DNA of 64,000 bases from Vulgatibacter sp035565615 (GCA_035565615.1 DATMSB010000062.1:1-64000); one strand, 5' to 3'; numbered from the stretch's first letter, positions 15,611 through 25,900 are shown. The notes: generated by a model not told the origin, from the letters alone. Translations and numbers: made by a program.

Positions 15611-16912
15611 GTGGCGGAACCGGGAGCGCCTTCGGCCGGCTCGAAGCGCGGCGCAGGGAGCAGGGTCGCGCGGATCGCGATCGCCCTCGGCGCGCTGGCG
15701 ATCGCGGTCGTCCTCCTCGCGTCCCTCTGGTTCCGCTCCGCGGCCTTCGAGCGGACGGTGCAGGAGATCGCGCTCCCCGCCGCCTCCGAGCGCCTGGGCC
15801 GGCAGGTGACCGCCGGGTCGGTGGAGGGGAGCGGGTTCTTCCGCACCTCCGTCGAGGTGGGCGATCTCCGGATCGCGGGGATCGGCGACGAGCCGTTCCT
15901 CCGGGTGGGCTCCCTCGAGGTGCACTTCAGCCCGTGGCGCTTCCTGTTCAGCGGGGGCCGGGATCGGGAGGTCTCGAGCCTGGTCCTGCGGGATCCCCAC
16001 GTGAGCCTCGTCCGCTCCCGGGACGGGAAGTGGAACGTCCCCGCGCCGCCCGAGAAGCGGCCGCCGCCGGAGCGCCCCGTGCACGTCGGCACCATCCGGC
16101 TGATCGACGGCAGCGCCACCGTGGTGGACCAGGCCCGGGGCGCCCGCGTGGAGATCGAGGACATCCAGGCCCGGGGCAGCGACCGCGACCCCGTCTTCAC
16201 GCTCGAGGAGATGACCGCCCGGACCCTCGGCGGCGTCGTTCGCCTCGACGGCACCCTGGATCGCAGCGATCCCCTCTCCCCGCTGTGGCGGGGCGATGCG
16301 TTCGTGGACGGGATCGACCTGCACCAGCTCCCCCTCACCTCGGAGTCGATCGACGGCACCATCGTCGCGGAGGCCCACCTCTCCGGGGCGGGGACCGACT
16401 TGGCGCAGATGCGGCGCACCGCCGAGGGGAGCGCCCGCATCGAGCTGCGGGACGCCGTCTGGGTCCACTTCACCCTCGGCCAGGCGATCGTGAAGGCGTT
16501 CGGGGAGGCGATCGAGGCCCACGACCTCGAGGTTGTGCCGCCGTCGGAGCGGGCGCGCACGCCGCTCGGCGATCCGACCGCCGACCTGCGGATCCGCGAG
16601 GGCTGGGCGAACCTGGAGGAGCCGGTGCTCTTCCAGACGCCCATGGGGCGGATGACGCTCGACGGGCGGGTGGGCCTCGACCAGCGCCTCGATCTGGACG
16701 GCAGGGTCGTCGTCGAGCCGGCGTTCATCCAGGATCTCACCGGCGGGGAGGTCGAGGTCCCGGACCCGGTGCCGGTGGAGTTTCGCGTGGAGGGGACCGC
16801 GCAGGATCCCGAGGTGACGGACGTGGACCTGGGCTCCTTCGGCGACCAGCTCCCCGGCTTCCTCGAGCGGCTGAAGCGGAAGATCCTGTCGCCCTTCCAG
16901 AAGGACGAGTAG
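15611..16912 (+). CDS. AsmA-like/DUF748 inner-membrane-anchored protein
   Basis: A 433-residue protein with a GTG start. It has one N-terminal membrane anchor (about residues 20-42), then a long beta-rich periplasmic region. AsmA-type phrases include RLGRQVTAGSVEGS, VGSLEVHFSPWRFLFSG, VHVGTIRLIDGSATVVDQ and, late in the protein, a repeated FRVEGTAQDPEVTDVDL strand. AsmA-like proteins are implicated in lipid transport or outer-membrane assembly. The family is broad, so this is a fold-level call. It ends 100 bases before the convergent ferritin-like gene. Confidence 0.7.
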   Translation: MAEPGAPSAGSKRGAGSRVARIAIALGALAIAVVLLASLWFRSAAFERTVQEIALPAASERLGRQVTAGSVEGSGFFRTSVEVGDLRIAGIGDEPFLRVGSLEVHFSPWRFLFSGGRDREVSSLVLRDPHVSLVRSRDGKWNVPAPPEKRPPPERPVHVGTIRLIDGSATVVDQARGARVEIEDIQARGSDRDPVFTLEEMTARTLGGVVRLDGTLDRSDPLSPLWRGDAFVDGIDLHQLPLTSESIDGTIVAEAHLSGAGTDLAQMRRTAEGSARIELRDAVWVHFTLGQAIVKAFGEAIEAHDLEVVPPSERARTPLGDPTADLRIREGWANLEEPVLFQTPMGRMTLDGRVGLDQRLDLDGRVVVEPAFIQDLTGGEVEVPDPVPVEFRVEGTAQDPEVTDVDLGSFGDQLPGFLERLKRKILSPFQKDE

Positions 16913-16957
16913 CCGCGGCGGCGACGAGCGCGGGGAGGCGGCGCCGGGATCGCCGAA

Positions 16958-16984
16958 GGGCCGCCCCCTCCCGGCGGGCGGCCC
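16958..16984. terminator. Strong GC hairpin between convergent genes
   Basis: GGGCCGCC and GGCGGCCC form a perfect 8-bp stem around an 11-base loop, in the gap between the convergent AsmA-like and ferritin-like genes. It has no T-tract, but its position suits a bidirectional terminator in a GC-rich genome. Confidence 0.35.
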
Positions 16985-17016
16985 CTCGCCTGAAGGCCCG
17001 CGCTTGGGGAGCGCGC

Positions 17017-17793
17017 TCAGCCCGGTGGCGGCGTGGCCGGAGACGGCGCCGGCGCCGCGCGCTCCACCCCGAGCTGCCCCTCGATCCGGGCGGAGAGCCA
17101 GTGCCGCACCTTGGCCAGGTGCTCCTCCTCCTGGCTCAGCGCGGTGCGGAAGCGCGCGGCCATCTCGTCGAGGCCCACCCGCGAGGCGAGGTCCGCCAGG
17201 GTCAGCCACGCCGCGTTGTCCGCGAGCTCGGCGATCAGGATCGCGTCGAGGCATTCGGTGAAGGTGGTGCGGGGATCGGCGAGGACGTGGAGGATCCCCG
17301 AGGACGCCACGCCGGCCACGTCGGCCGACGGCGTCATCACGGTGGGATCGGCGCCGAGCTGCTCGAGCGACTCCACGAGGAGGCCGAAGTGCTCCAGCTC
17401 CTCGTCCCGGATGCGCTCGAGGTCCTCGCGGGAGAAGCCCTCCTCGTGGATGGAGGCGGCGTCGTACTTGCGGAGCAGCGCCTCGTAGAGGCGGACGCCG
17501 GTCCGCTCGAAGGCCAGCCGCTGGCCGAGGAGATCGAGGAGCACGTTGGCGTTCTTGCCCTGGAGCCGCTGCATCAGCGTCGCCGCCGCGACCTTCAGCG
17601 AGGAGGGCGGCGGCATGGTCCCCACCGGCTCGGCCCTGCCGCAGATGTCGACCCGCATGGACTCCGCGGTGGACGCCTCGAACGACCGCTGCGGCATCGA
17701 GTCGACGGCGCCCTCCATCGTCTTCCGGGTGAGCATGGGCGAGGTGGCGGTGCCCGTGCGGTTCATCCCGATGTCGGTCGGCTTGTGGGTCAC
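17017..17793 (-). CDS. Ferritin-like diiron-domain protein
   Basis: A 258-residue protein whose GTG start overlaps the upstream stop (GTGA). The N-terminal 80 residues look disordered. Then comes a four-helix ferritin-like domain: RLAFERTGVRLYEALL, RIRDEELEHFGLLVESLE, CLDAILIAELADNAAW and TALSQEEEHLAKVRHWL. These supply the four Glu and two ExxH motifs of a diiron site. It is coupled to a second, larger ferritin-like gene. There is no signal peptide. Function is unknown; oxidase, storage or NO/peroxide-related roles are all possible. Confidence 0.7.
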   Translation of the reverse strand: MTHKPTDIGMNRTGTATSPMLTRKTMEGAVDSMPQRSFEASTAESMRVDICGRAEPVGTMPPPSSLKVAAATLMQRLQGKNANVLLDLLGQRLAFERTGVRLYEALLRKYDAASIHEEGFSREDLERIRDEELEHFGLLVESLEQLGADPTVMTPSADVAGVASSGILHVLADPRTTFTECLDAILIAELADNAAWLTLADLASRVGLDEMAARFRTALSQEEEHLAKVRHWLSARIEGQLGVERAAPAPSPATPPPG

Positions 17794-18977
17794 TGGATCC
17801 TCCCTTCGGTGCGCTCGAACTCCACTCGATCGGCGAGCTCCGTCCCCGGCGCCCAGCGATACCCCTCGGCGATCATCTCGGACGGCGAGCCCTCGGAGTT
17901 GAGCTGCTCGCGGTAGCGCAGCGTGGCCTGGCTCTCCGGGCCGGTGGTGAACTGCGTCCCCACCGCGCGCAGGTCGACCTCGCCGGCGAGGGTCTGGCGG
18001 ATGAAGTCCCGCTGGCTCTCGAAGCGGATCGGCTCCGGGAGGGTCGCCGGCAGGAGGGTCATCGGATCCCGCTTCTCCACCCGCTTCATCAGCTCCATCA
18101 CGAAGTGCAGGTGCCCGAGCTCGTAGTCCAGGAACCGCTCCCAGATCGCCTTGATCCGCGGGTTGGTCTCCCCCTGCACGCAGCTCCAGTAGTTGTAGAC
18201 CTCGGTGGCCTCGTGCATCAGCCACTTCTCCAGCCAGGTCTCCTCGGGATCGATGATCGACTCGTACTGGGTGACGTGCTGCTCCTCGATGGAGGCGATC
18301 TCCGCGTAGAGCATGCGTCCGATCGGATCCGGGTAGGTGGGCCCGATGTTCATGTAGTAGGTGTGGACCTGGTTCTCCGCCGCCATGATCGTGGTGGCGT
18401 TGAGCTTGGTGAGCGGCGCCGCCTTGGTGCGATCGTAGGGGTTGCGCAGCTCGTCCTCCGGGTGCCGGTGCTCGACGACGGTGGGCCGCCCCGCGCGGAT
18501 GTCGGTGTAGCTCTGGAGGATGTCGTTGGCGTCGCGCCCCTCCACCCGATCCATGAGCGCCGAGTACCGGTAGAGGTGGTCGAAGTCCTCGAGCATGCCG
18601 AAGCGGTACACCTGGGCGAGGTAGGGATCGGGCTCCGACTGCGCCACGCACGCGGTCACCTCGATGGCCACCTGCTCGAAGCCGAGGGTGGTCTCGAGGG
18701 GCGACTGGTCGGGCGGGTTCAGCCAGTTGACCATGGTCTGCTGGTGCTGCTCCGCCCGCCGCACCGCCGCCAGCGGGCGCTGGAGGTCCCGGTTCATCCG
18801 GGCCGCGGAGTGGGAGAACCGGATCGCCTCCGCCTCGATCCCGTTCATCAGGATGGCGCGGACCCGGGTGAAGGCGTCGTCGTTGAGCTTGCTGAAGGGC
18901 GGGCCGGCCATCTCCCGCCAGGTGAACCTCTGCCGGTCGAGGGGCACGCCCCTCTCCTTCGAGATGTCGAGTGCCAT
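17790..18977 (-). CDS. Double ferritin-like protein of unknown function
   Basis: A 395-residue, mostly helical cytoplasmic protein. Two blocks of carboxylate/His motifs suggest two ferritin-like halves. The first has NGIEAEAIRF, RRAEQHQQTM, GFEQVAIEVTA and MLEDFDHLYRYS. The second has MAAENQVHTYYMN, EIASIEEQHVTQYES, MHEATEVYNYWS and LGHLHFVMELMKR. I know no named family for it. The ATG at 18977 gives a clean start. It is the first gene of a two-gene operon with the smaller ferritin-like protein, which suggests a hetero-complex. Confidence 0.6.
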   Translation of the reverse strand: MALDISKERGVPLDRQRFTWREMAGPPFSKLNDDAFTRVRAILMNGIEAEAIRFSHSAARMNRDLQRPLAAVRRAEQHQQTMVNWLNPPDQSPLETTLGFEQVAIEVTACVAQSEPDPYLAQVYRFGMLEDFDHLYRYSALMDRVEGRDANDILQSYTDIRAGRPTVVEHRHPEDELRNPYDRTKAAPLTKLNATTIMAAENQVHTYYMNIGPTYPDPIGRMLYAEIASIEEQHVTQYESIIDPEETWLEKWLMHEATEVYNYWSCVQGETNPRIKAIWERFLDYELGHLHFVMELMKRVEKRDPMTLLPATLPEPIRFESQRDFIRQTLAGEVDLRAVGTQFTTGPESQATLRYREQLNSEGSPSEMIAEGYRWAPGTELADRVEFERTEGRIQ

Positions 18978-19086
18978 GGACGTGATCTCCTCTGGGAGAA
19001 CGTGGCACCTCCCCACGCGGAGGCAACCCCGGCCGCGAGCGGCCCCCCGCCCCCCGGCTGCAGCCCCAGCGTCCCCGCCAGGACGT

Positions 19087-19714
19087 TCAGCGCAGCGCCG
19101 CGGAGACGAGGTCGGCCAGGGCGAAGAAGGCGGGCGGCCGGATGTCTCCGCCGTCGACGGTGGTGTCCGGCTCCGCGGTGAGGACGACGAGGAGGTCGTC
19201 CTCCGGCACCGCGTACAGGTACTGGCCTCCATGCCCCCACGCGAAGAACGCGCGGACGTCGGGGCGCACCCACCAGTAGAAGCCGTATCCCAGGCCGGCC
19301 TCCTCGCTCAGGCCCGAGGGGAAGACGCGGGCGGTGGTGGACGCGAGCATCCAGGCGCCCGCCCCATCGCCCCTCTCGCAGCGCGAGGAGGCCGAGCTTC
19401 GCGTCGCCGACATGATCGCGCCCTTGCGGTGCACGTCGTCGAGATCGCGGGCGTACCCCTCGGCGACCAGGACCCCGCCGCGGATCACGAGGAGCGAGAT
19501 CGCCGGGACGAGCTCGTCCTCCGAGAAGAAGAGGCGGTAGGCCCGCTGCAGCCTCGCCGCGTCGAAGCCGTGCTCCTCCGGATCGCCGATGGTCCAGCCG
19601 CCGCCGAAGGCGACGCGGTTCGGCGCCTCGATCGCATCGGCCTCGGCCGCGCGGGGGCCGGCAAGCGAGAGCGAGCGCGAGCGCAAGGGTGCAGGCGATC
19701 GTGAGGGCCCTCAT
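19087..19714 (-). pseudogene. Decayed serine hydrolase (class C beta-lactamase-like) gene
   Basis: The ATG at 19714 opens a signal peptide (MRALTIACTLALALALA), but that frame diverges from the frame encoding the rest. The shift lies within a GCTCGC-like slippery repeat. The downstream frame starts GPRAAEADAIEAPN and keeps beta-lactamase-like phrases (AISLLVIRGGVLVAEGYARD, then FAWGHGGQYLYAVPEDDL). The serine motif region reads SATRS in place of SxxK, and about 150 residues of the middle are missing: the protein is about 200 residues where the family has 350-400. Frameshift, deletion and active-site loss together indicate a pseudogene. Its ATG overlaps the mntP stop. Confidence 0.65.
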
Positions 19715-20271
19715 CACGAGATCAGGCTCTTGATGGCGAGGCCGACGAGGACCACGCCTCCGGCCGCGTCCAGGCGCCGCCCCAGCAGCGCGCCGAAGCG
19801 CCGGCCGGCGACCAGGCCGGCGACGCTCAAGACGGCGGTCACCACGCCGATGGTGACGATCGAGGGGAGCAGCGGCGCGCCGAGGAGGGGGAGCGTGAAC
19901 CCCGCGGCGAGGGCGTCGATGCTGGTGGCGACGGCGAGGAGGAACATCACCCGCAGGCCGAAGAGCTTCTCGTCGTGGCCGGGGTCGGGCACCTCCTCGG
20001 GGGAGTGCGCCTCCCACAGCATCTTCGCGCCGATGCCGGCCAGGAGCACGAAGGCGATCCACCGATCCCAGCCGCCCAGGAGCGGGCCCACGCGGCTCCC
20101 GGCAAGCCAGCCGACGAGCGGCATCAGGGCCTGGAAGCCGCCGAAGAAGGTCGCGACCAGGACGGCGTGCCGGATCCGGATCCGCGACGCCGCCATACCG
20201 CGGGAGGCGGAGACGGCGGCGGCGTCCATGGCGAGCCCGCAGGCGAGGAGGAGGATCGCGGGGAAGTCCAC
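19714..20271 (-). CDS. mntP: Manganese efflux pump MntP
   Basis: A 185-residue membrane protein of normal family length with six hydrophobic segments in two similar halves. Signature motifs are LLLACGLAMDAAAVSASRG at the N-terminus and LAVATSIDALAAGFTLPLLG in the second half, each with the conserved Asp that lines the cation path. The family exports Mn(II) across the inner membrane. The GTG start at 20271 lies 35 bases after the hemerythrin gene's stop, leaving no room for a manganese riboswitch. Both genes may form one transcript. Confidence 0.9.
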   Translation of the reverse strand: MDFPAILLLACGLAMDAAAVSASRGMAASRIRIRHAVLVATFFGGFQALMPLVGWLAGSRVGPLLGGWDRWIAFVLLAGIGAKMLWEAHSPEEVPDPGHDEKLFGLRVMFLLAVATSIDALAAGFTLPLLGAPLLPSIVTIGVVTAVLSVAGLVAGRRFGALLGRRLDAAGGVVLVGLAIKSLIS

Positions 20272-20306
20272 CGCGCCCTCTCTAACACAACGCCTCGCGG
20301 CGGGGA

Positions 20307-20792
20307 TCAGGCGGGAGGCACCGCCTCCTCGGTCTCGTCGAAGACCAGGCGCCGGGGCTCCCCCTCGGCCTTGAGCTCCCGGGCCCGCTCGCTCATCCGC
20401 CCGCCGAGCTCGGCGAGTCGCTTCTTCGTCATGCTCTTCTGGACCATCGGGAAGAGGGTGTTCTCCTCCTCCGCCACGTGGTGCCGGATGTCCTCCTTCA
20501 GCACCGCGCACTTGGCGATCCACTGCTCGTCGGACCAGTCGAGGTCCAGCATGTCGGCGATGATCCGCTTGGCCTGGAGGTGCTCCTCCACCGCCTCGCG
20601 GAGCTCGTCCTCGGTGCGCTCCTCGAAGGCGGCCGGGTAGAAGATCTCCTCCTCGATGTGGGAGTGGACGAGGAAGGCGTCGGCGAGCTGGAAGAAGTGC
20701 GCCGCCATCTCCTCCCCTTCCGAGCCCTCGATCTTCGAGAAGAGCTGCTCCACCTGGCGATGCTGGGACTTCAGGAGCTCGAGCGCATCCAT
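20307..20792 (-). CDS. Hemerythrin HHE domain protein
   Basis: A 161-residue protein with the HHE diiron pattern: LLKSQHRQVEQLF, FLVHSHIEEEIFYP, VEEHLQAKRII and DIRHHVAEEENTLFPM. The first His, the HxxxE pair, the third-helix His and the final HxxxE pair are all present. It is cytoplasmic, with a charged C-terminal tail. It is the second hemerythrin in the window. Such proteins often accompany denitrification or NO-stress genes. It may share a transcript with mntP. Confidence 0.85.
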   Translation of the reverse strand: MDALELLKSQHRQVEQLFSKIEGSEGEEMAAHFFQLADAFLVHSHIEEEIFYPAAFEERTEDELREAVEEHLQAKRIIADMLDLDWSDEQWIAKCAVLKEDIRHHVAEEENTLFPMVQKSMTKKRLAELGGRMSERARELKAEGEPRRLVFDETEEAVPPA

Positions 20793-20907
20793 GGGATCCT
20801 CCTCCTCCCGCCAAGGTCGGCACGCCCGGGGGCCGGCGCCAGCAGCACGCGCGTTCGGCCGCCGGCCCGCGGGCCGGCGCGGGAAGGAGGCGCCGGCCGC
20901 TGTCGGA

Positions 20908-22263
20908 TCAGGCCGCGGGGAGCTCCAGGACGAACCGCGCGCCCCGCCCCGACGGCGGATCGACGAAGCGGGCGCTGCCCCGGTGCCGGCCGGCGATCTC
21001 GCGGACCACGGTGAGCCCCAGGCCCACGCCCTCTCGCCGGGGCGACGATCGGTGGAACGGCTCGAAGGCGGACTCCCGCTCCTCCGGGGCGAGCCCCGGG
21101 CCCTCGTCGTCCACGACGAGCCGGGATCGGCCGCCGGCGCGACCGGCGTCCACGGCGACGGCGCCGCCCGGCGTGGTGTGGGTGATCGCGTTGTGGAGGA
21201 CGTTGTCGACCGCCTGCCGCAGCGCGCCGGCGTCGCCGGTGGCGGGGGCCGGGTCGCCGCCGACGCGCAGCGCGACCCCCCGCGACGCGGCCAGGGCGGC
21301 GAAGGAGGAGGCGGAGGCCGCGGCGATCTCGCGCAGGTCCACGGGCTCTGCCGCCAGCGGCGCGCCGCGCACGGCGGCGAGATCGAGGAGGCGGGTGGAC
21401 AGCGCGGCGAGCCGGTCCACCTCGTCCCGGGTCTCGCGCAGGGACTCCTCCAGCTCCTCGCGGCTGCGCTCCCGGCGCAGGGCGAGGTCGAGGGAGACCC
21501 GCATGGCGGCGAGGGGCGTGCGCAGCTCGTGGGCCGCGTCGGCGAGGAGGCGCTCGCGGGCCCTGCGGCTCCCCTCGAGCTCGAGGGTGGCGTCGGCGAT
21601 CGCGTCCCGGAGGCCGGAGATCTCGTCGCCGACGTCGTCCTCCGAAGGGAGGCGATCGAGCTCGCCCCGGGCCAGGCGGCCGACGTGGGCGGCGAGGTTG
21701 GAGATCCGCCGGGCGAGGGCCCGGGCGCGCACCGCCTGGAAGCCGCCGAGGACGATCGCGAACCCGGCGGTGAGGAGCGTCGCCGCCACGTGGAAGCGCC
21801 GCATGGTGGCGTCGATGCCCGCGAAGCTCGCCGCCAGCCGCAGGGTGTAGGGCCTGCGCTCCCGGGGGTGCACCAGCGTCACCACCAGCTCCCGCACGTT
21901 CGCCTCCCGATCGGTGCGGAGCACGGGGTGCTCGATCGCGGCGGCGGGGTGCAGCGTGGCGGGGACGCGATCGTCCTTCGGGAAGACCAGCACGAGCCGG
22001 CCGTCGGGGCCGTAGACGCTCGCCACGGGAGCGAAGGGGAGGGCCTGCTCGAGGAGCGGCGAGATCTCCATGTGCAGGTGGACCTCGCCGTCCGGCGAGT
22101 CGAAGAGGCTGATCGCCTCGGAGGTCGCCTGGGCGAGGAGGGCCTCGTCGAGGGCCTGGTGCAGCGAGTGCCGGAAGCTCTCGCCCGCGAGGAGGAACGC
22201 GGCGGCGGTGCCCAGGGCGGGGACGAGGGCGCCGAAGATCCAGAGGCGGGTGACGAGCTTCAC
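20908..22263 (-). CDS. Sensor histidine kinase of the metal efflux operon
   Basis: A 451-residue membrane kinase with a GTG start overlapping the response-regulator stop. The order is: membrane helix (about 8-25), periplasmic sensor region (about 30-155), second helix (about 158-176), HAMP, then the dimerisation helix with phospho-acceptor His 245 in ADAAHELRTPL. The ATPase part shows NVLHNAITHT (N box), VDDEGPGL (G1) and EGVGLGLTVV (G2). A His-rich spot (VHLHMEISP) in the sensor region could bind metal. It forms the tail of the RND operon and probably senses the exported metal. Confidence 0.85.
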   Translation of the reverse strand: MKLVTRLWIFGALVPALGTAAAFLLAGESFRHSLHQALDEALLAQATSEAISLFDSPDGEVHLHMEISPLLEQALPFAPVASVYGPDGRLVLVFPKDDRVPATLHPAAAIEHPVLRTDREANVRELVVTLVHPRERRPYTLRLAASFAGIDATMRRFHVAATLLTAGFAIVLGGFQAVRARALARRISNLAAHVGRLARGELDRLPSEDDVGDEISGLRDAIADATLELEGSRRARERLLADAAHELRTPLAAMRVSLDLALRRERSREELEESLRETRDEVDRLAALSTRLLDLAAVRGAPLAAEPVDLREIAAASASSFAALAASRGVALRVGGDPAPATGDAGALRQAVDNVLHNAITHTTPGGAVAVDAGRAGGRSRLVVDDEGPGLAPEERESAFEPFHRSSPRREGVGLGLTVVREIAGRHRGSARFVDPPSGRGARFVLELPAA

Positions 22264-22937
22264 GCGGGCCCCTCCGCGAGGCGGTAGCCGACCCCGCGCA
22301 CCGCCTCGATGCGGACGTCGTCCAGGCCCGCCGCCCGCAGCTTCTGGCGCAGATAGCCCACGTAGACGTCCACCACGTTGGGGGCGCCGTCGAAGTCGAG
22401 GCCCCACACCTTGGTGAGCAGGTGGGTCCGGGTGAGGACCTCGGACTTGCGGGAGGCGAGCTCGTCGAGCAGAGCGAACTCCCGCGCGGTCAGCGCCTCG
22501 GCGCGATCGCCCGCGACGATGGCGCGCCTGCCTCGATCGAGGCGGGCCTTGCCGAGCGGCAGATCGCCGACGGCGGCGCCACCGCGGCGGTGGAGCGCGT
22601 CGATCCGGGCGAGGAGCTCCTCGAAGGCGAAGGGCTTGACCAGGTGATCGTCGGCGCCGGCGCGCAGGGAGGTGACCTTCTCGCCGACGGTGCCCCGGGC
22701 CGTGAGCATGAGCACCGGCGTGCGCATCCCGCGCTCCCGCCAGTGGCGCAGGAGCTGGATGCCGTCCCGCCCCGGGAGCGACCAGTCGAGGACGATCGCG
22801 TCGTAGGGGACGGCGAGGGCCTGCTCGGCGGCCTCGTCCCCGTCGTGGCAGACGTCGACCGCGTGCCCCTCCTCCTTCAGCCCCCTGGCGAGCAGGTTCG
22901 CGAGCTTCTCCTCGTCCTCGACCACGAGCAACCGCAT
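22260..22937 (-). CDS. OmpR-family response regulator of the metal efflux operon
   Basis: A 225-residue regulator. The receiver domain has the acidic pair EDE, phospho-acceptor Asp 51 (IVLDWSLPG) and Lys 101 (LVKPFA). A winged-helix DNA-binding domain follows, ending in VRGVGYRLAEG. The ATG at 22937 follows a GAGGAGG ribosome-binding site. It lies 10 bases after the RND pump gene and is coupled to the kinase gene. It presumably autoregulates the operon; a 22-base inverted repeat at 28482 in front of the operon is a candidate target. Confidence 0.9.
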   Translation of the reverse strand: MRLLVVEDEEKLANLLARGLKEEGHAVDVCHDGDEAAEQALAVPYDAIVLDWSLPGRDGIQLLRHWRERGMRTPVLMLTARGTVGEKVTSLRAGADDHLVKPFAFEELLARIDALHRRGGAAVGDLPLGKARLDRGRRAIVAGDRAEALTAREFALLDELASRKSEVLTRTHLLTKVWGLDFDGAPNVVDVYVGYLRQKLRAAGLDDVRIEAVRGVGYRLAEGPA

Positions 22938-22947
22938 CCGAACCTCC

Positions 22948-25900
22948 TCAATCCGCACGCTCCAACGCCCGGGCGTCGCCCCGTCGTCCCGGCGAGAGCC
23001 AAGGATAGAGCGTCGGGAGGACGAAGAGGGTGAGGAGCGTCGAGGTGACGATGCCGCCCACCACCACGGTGGCCAGGGGGCGCTGCACCTCCGCGCCGAC
23101 GCCGGTGGCGAGCATCATCGGCACGAAGCCCAGCGCGGCGACGAGGGCCGTCATCAGCACGGGGCGGGATCGCGACAGCGCCGCCTCCCGGGCGGCGTCC
23201 GCGGGCTCCATGCCCTTCTGCTCGAGGCGGAGGAGGCGGTGCATGAGCACCACGCCGTTGAGCACCGCGATCCCGGAGAGGGCGATGAAGCCGATGATGG
23301 CCGAAATCGACACGGGCATGTCCCGGATCCAGAGGGCGAAGGTGCCGCCCACCGAGGCGAAGGGAACCTGGACGAGGAGGATCGCCGCGGGCCGCAGGCG
23401 GTGGAAGGTGGAGACGAGGAGGCCGAAGATCAGGAGGAGCACCACCGGGATCACGACGGCGAGGCGGCCCCGCGCCTCCCGGAGGTTCTCGATCTGGCCG
23501 CCCCACGCCCACCGGATCCCGTCGGCCGCCGCGAGCCTCGGCTCGACCGCCTCCCTCGCCGCGGCGGCCACCTCGCCGAGCGAGGCGCCCCGCACGTTGA
23601 AGCCCACCACGAACCGGCGCTGCGCGCCCTCGTGGCCGATCACGCTGGGGGTCTTGGTGGTTTTCACCTCCGCCACCCGGTGCAGCGGGGTGAGCCGCCC
23701 GCCCGGCCCCACCACTGGAAGATCGGCGAGGGCGAACGCGCTGGTCCCGGCGCCGAGGCGCAAGACGATCGGGATCTCCTTGACGCCCACCCAGGTGGCG
23801 CCCACCGGGATCCCCACCCGCACCGCGCTCACCGCGTCGAGGACGTCGCCGGCAAAGAGGCCCGCCTGCGCCGCGGCGATCGGGCGGGGCTCCACCTCGA
23901 CCAGGGCGACGTCGGGGGGCGTGGTGACGCGGACGTCGGCGGCGCCCCGCACCTGGGCGATGGCGTCCCGCGCCTCGTCGGCGAGGCGGCGCAGCTCGTC
24001 GAGGTCCTCGCCGTAGATCGACAGGGAGACGTCCGACACCTCGCCGCCGACCAGCTCGTTGAAGCGCATCTGGATGGGCTGGGTGAAGGCGAAGTCGCTG
24101 GCGGGATCCTCCCTGGCGATCGCCTCCTCGAGCTCCTCGATGAGCGCGTCCCGGGTGAGGCCGGGGCGCCACCGCTCCCGAGGGGCGAGCTCGATGAAGA
24201 CGTCGGCCTGATCGATCCCCATGGTGTCGGTGGCGACGACGGGGCTGCCGATCCGCGACGAGACGTGGAGGACCTCGGGGGCGGCGGCCAGCAGCGTCCG
24301 CTCCAGGCGCCCCGCGTCCCGGACCGCGGAGTCGATGGAGATGTCGGAGGAGCGGGTGGTCTGCACCACGAGGTCGCCCTCGTCGAGCTGGGGGATGAAC
24401 TCGGTCCCCAGCGACGAGAAGGCCAGCGCGCCGGCGACGAGGATCGCCGCCGCGGCGACGGCGACGGCGACGGGGCGGGTGGTCACCCGCTGGAGCGAGG
24501 CCCCGTACAGCCGATCGGTGATCCGGAGGAGGAGCGGATCCACGGCGGGGACGTCCTTCGGCCGCAGCAGCTTGCTCGCCAGGGCGGGGACCACCGTGAG
24601 CGCGTACAGCAGCGAGCCCGCGAGGGCGAAGACCATGGTGAGCGCCATGGGCCGGAACATCTTCCCGTCCACGCCGGTGAGGGAGACGATCGGCAGGTAC
24701 ACCAGGAGGATCACCATCACGGAGAAGAAGACCGGCCGCGCGACCGAGCGGGCGGTGGAGCCCACGAACGCGCGCCTCGCCTCGCCGTCCAGGTCGAGGG
24801 CGGCCCGCTCCGGCCGCCGCCTCGGATCGAGGGCGTGGAAGATCGCCTCGACCATCACCACGGCGCCGTCGACCACCAGGCCGAAGTCGATGGCGCCGAG
24901 GCTCATCAGGTTCCCCGGGATGCCGAGGAGGACCATGCCCGCCGCGGCGAAGAGCATGGAGAAGGGGATCGCCGCCGCGACCAGTAGGCCCGCCCGCAGG
25001 CTCCCCAGCATGGCGAAGAGGATGACGACGACGAGGAGGCCGCCATCGGCGAGGTTCTTCCCCACCGTCTTCAGCGTGGCGTGGACGAGGTCGCTGCGGT
25101 CGTAGACGAGGCGGATGCGCACGTCGTCGGGGACCGCCCGGCGCAGGTCCGGGATCACGCCGTGGATCCGATCCATCACCGCGAGGGCGTTCTCGTCCCG
25201 CAGCATCAGCGCCATCACGTAGACGAGCTCGCCGCCGCCGTCGGCGGTGGCGGCGCCGAGCCTGGGAAGGCTCCCCCAGCCGATCGTGGCCACGTCCGAG
25301 ACGCGGAGGATCTCGCCGGAGGGCTCCGATCGCACGATGGCCGCGCCCAGGGCGGAGGGGTCCGCGGGGCGCGCGATGCCGCGCAGGAGCGCCTGCCCGC
25401 CGCCGGCGGGGACGCTCTCGCCGGCGGCGCTGCCGGAGGCCCGGCGCAGGGCCTCCGCGAGGTCGGCGAGCGAGAGGCCGCGGGCGGAGAGGCGGCTTGG
25501 ATCGGCCTCCACCGACAGGGTGCGCGCCTCTCCACCCCAAGTGTTCACCTCCACCACCCCCGGGACCGCGCGGAGCACGGGGCCGACCCGCAGCTCCGCG
25601 ATCTCGAGTAGCTCGGTGGGGGTCCGCGAGGGGGAGGAGAGGGTGAACTGGAAAATCTCGCCGAGGCCGCCGGTGAGGGGGCCGAGCTCCGGGGCCTCGA
25701 TCCCTTCCGGGACGGTGACGCCGCGCATCCGCTCCGCCACCACCTGCCGGGCGCGGTAGGGATCCATCGCGTCCTCGAAGGTGGCGGTGATCGCGGAGAG
25801 GCCGGGCCGGGAGGTGCTGCGCTGGTGGACGAGGCCGGGCACGCCGCCCAGGGCGGCCTCGATCGGCCGGGTGACGAGCCGCTCCACCTCGCCCGGCGTG

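Noticed and set aside
20272..20306. Manganese riboswitch before mntP
   Set aside because: Only 35 bases separate mntP from the upstream hemerythrin gene, too short for the yybP-ykoY element.
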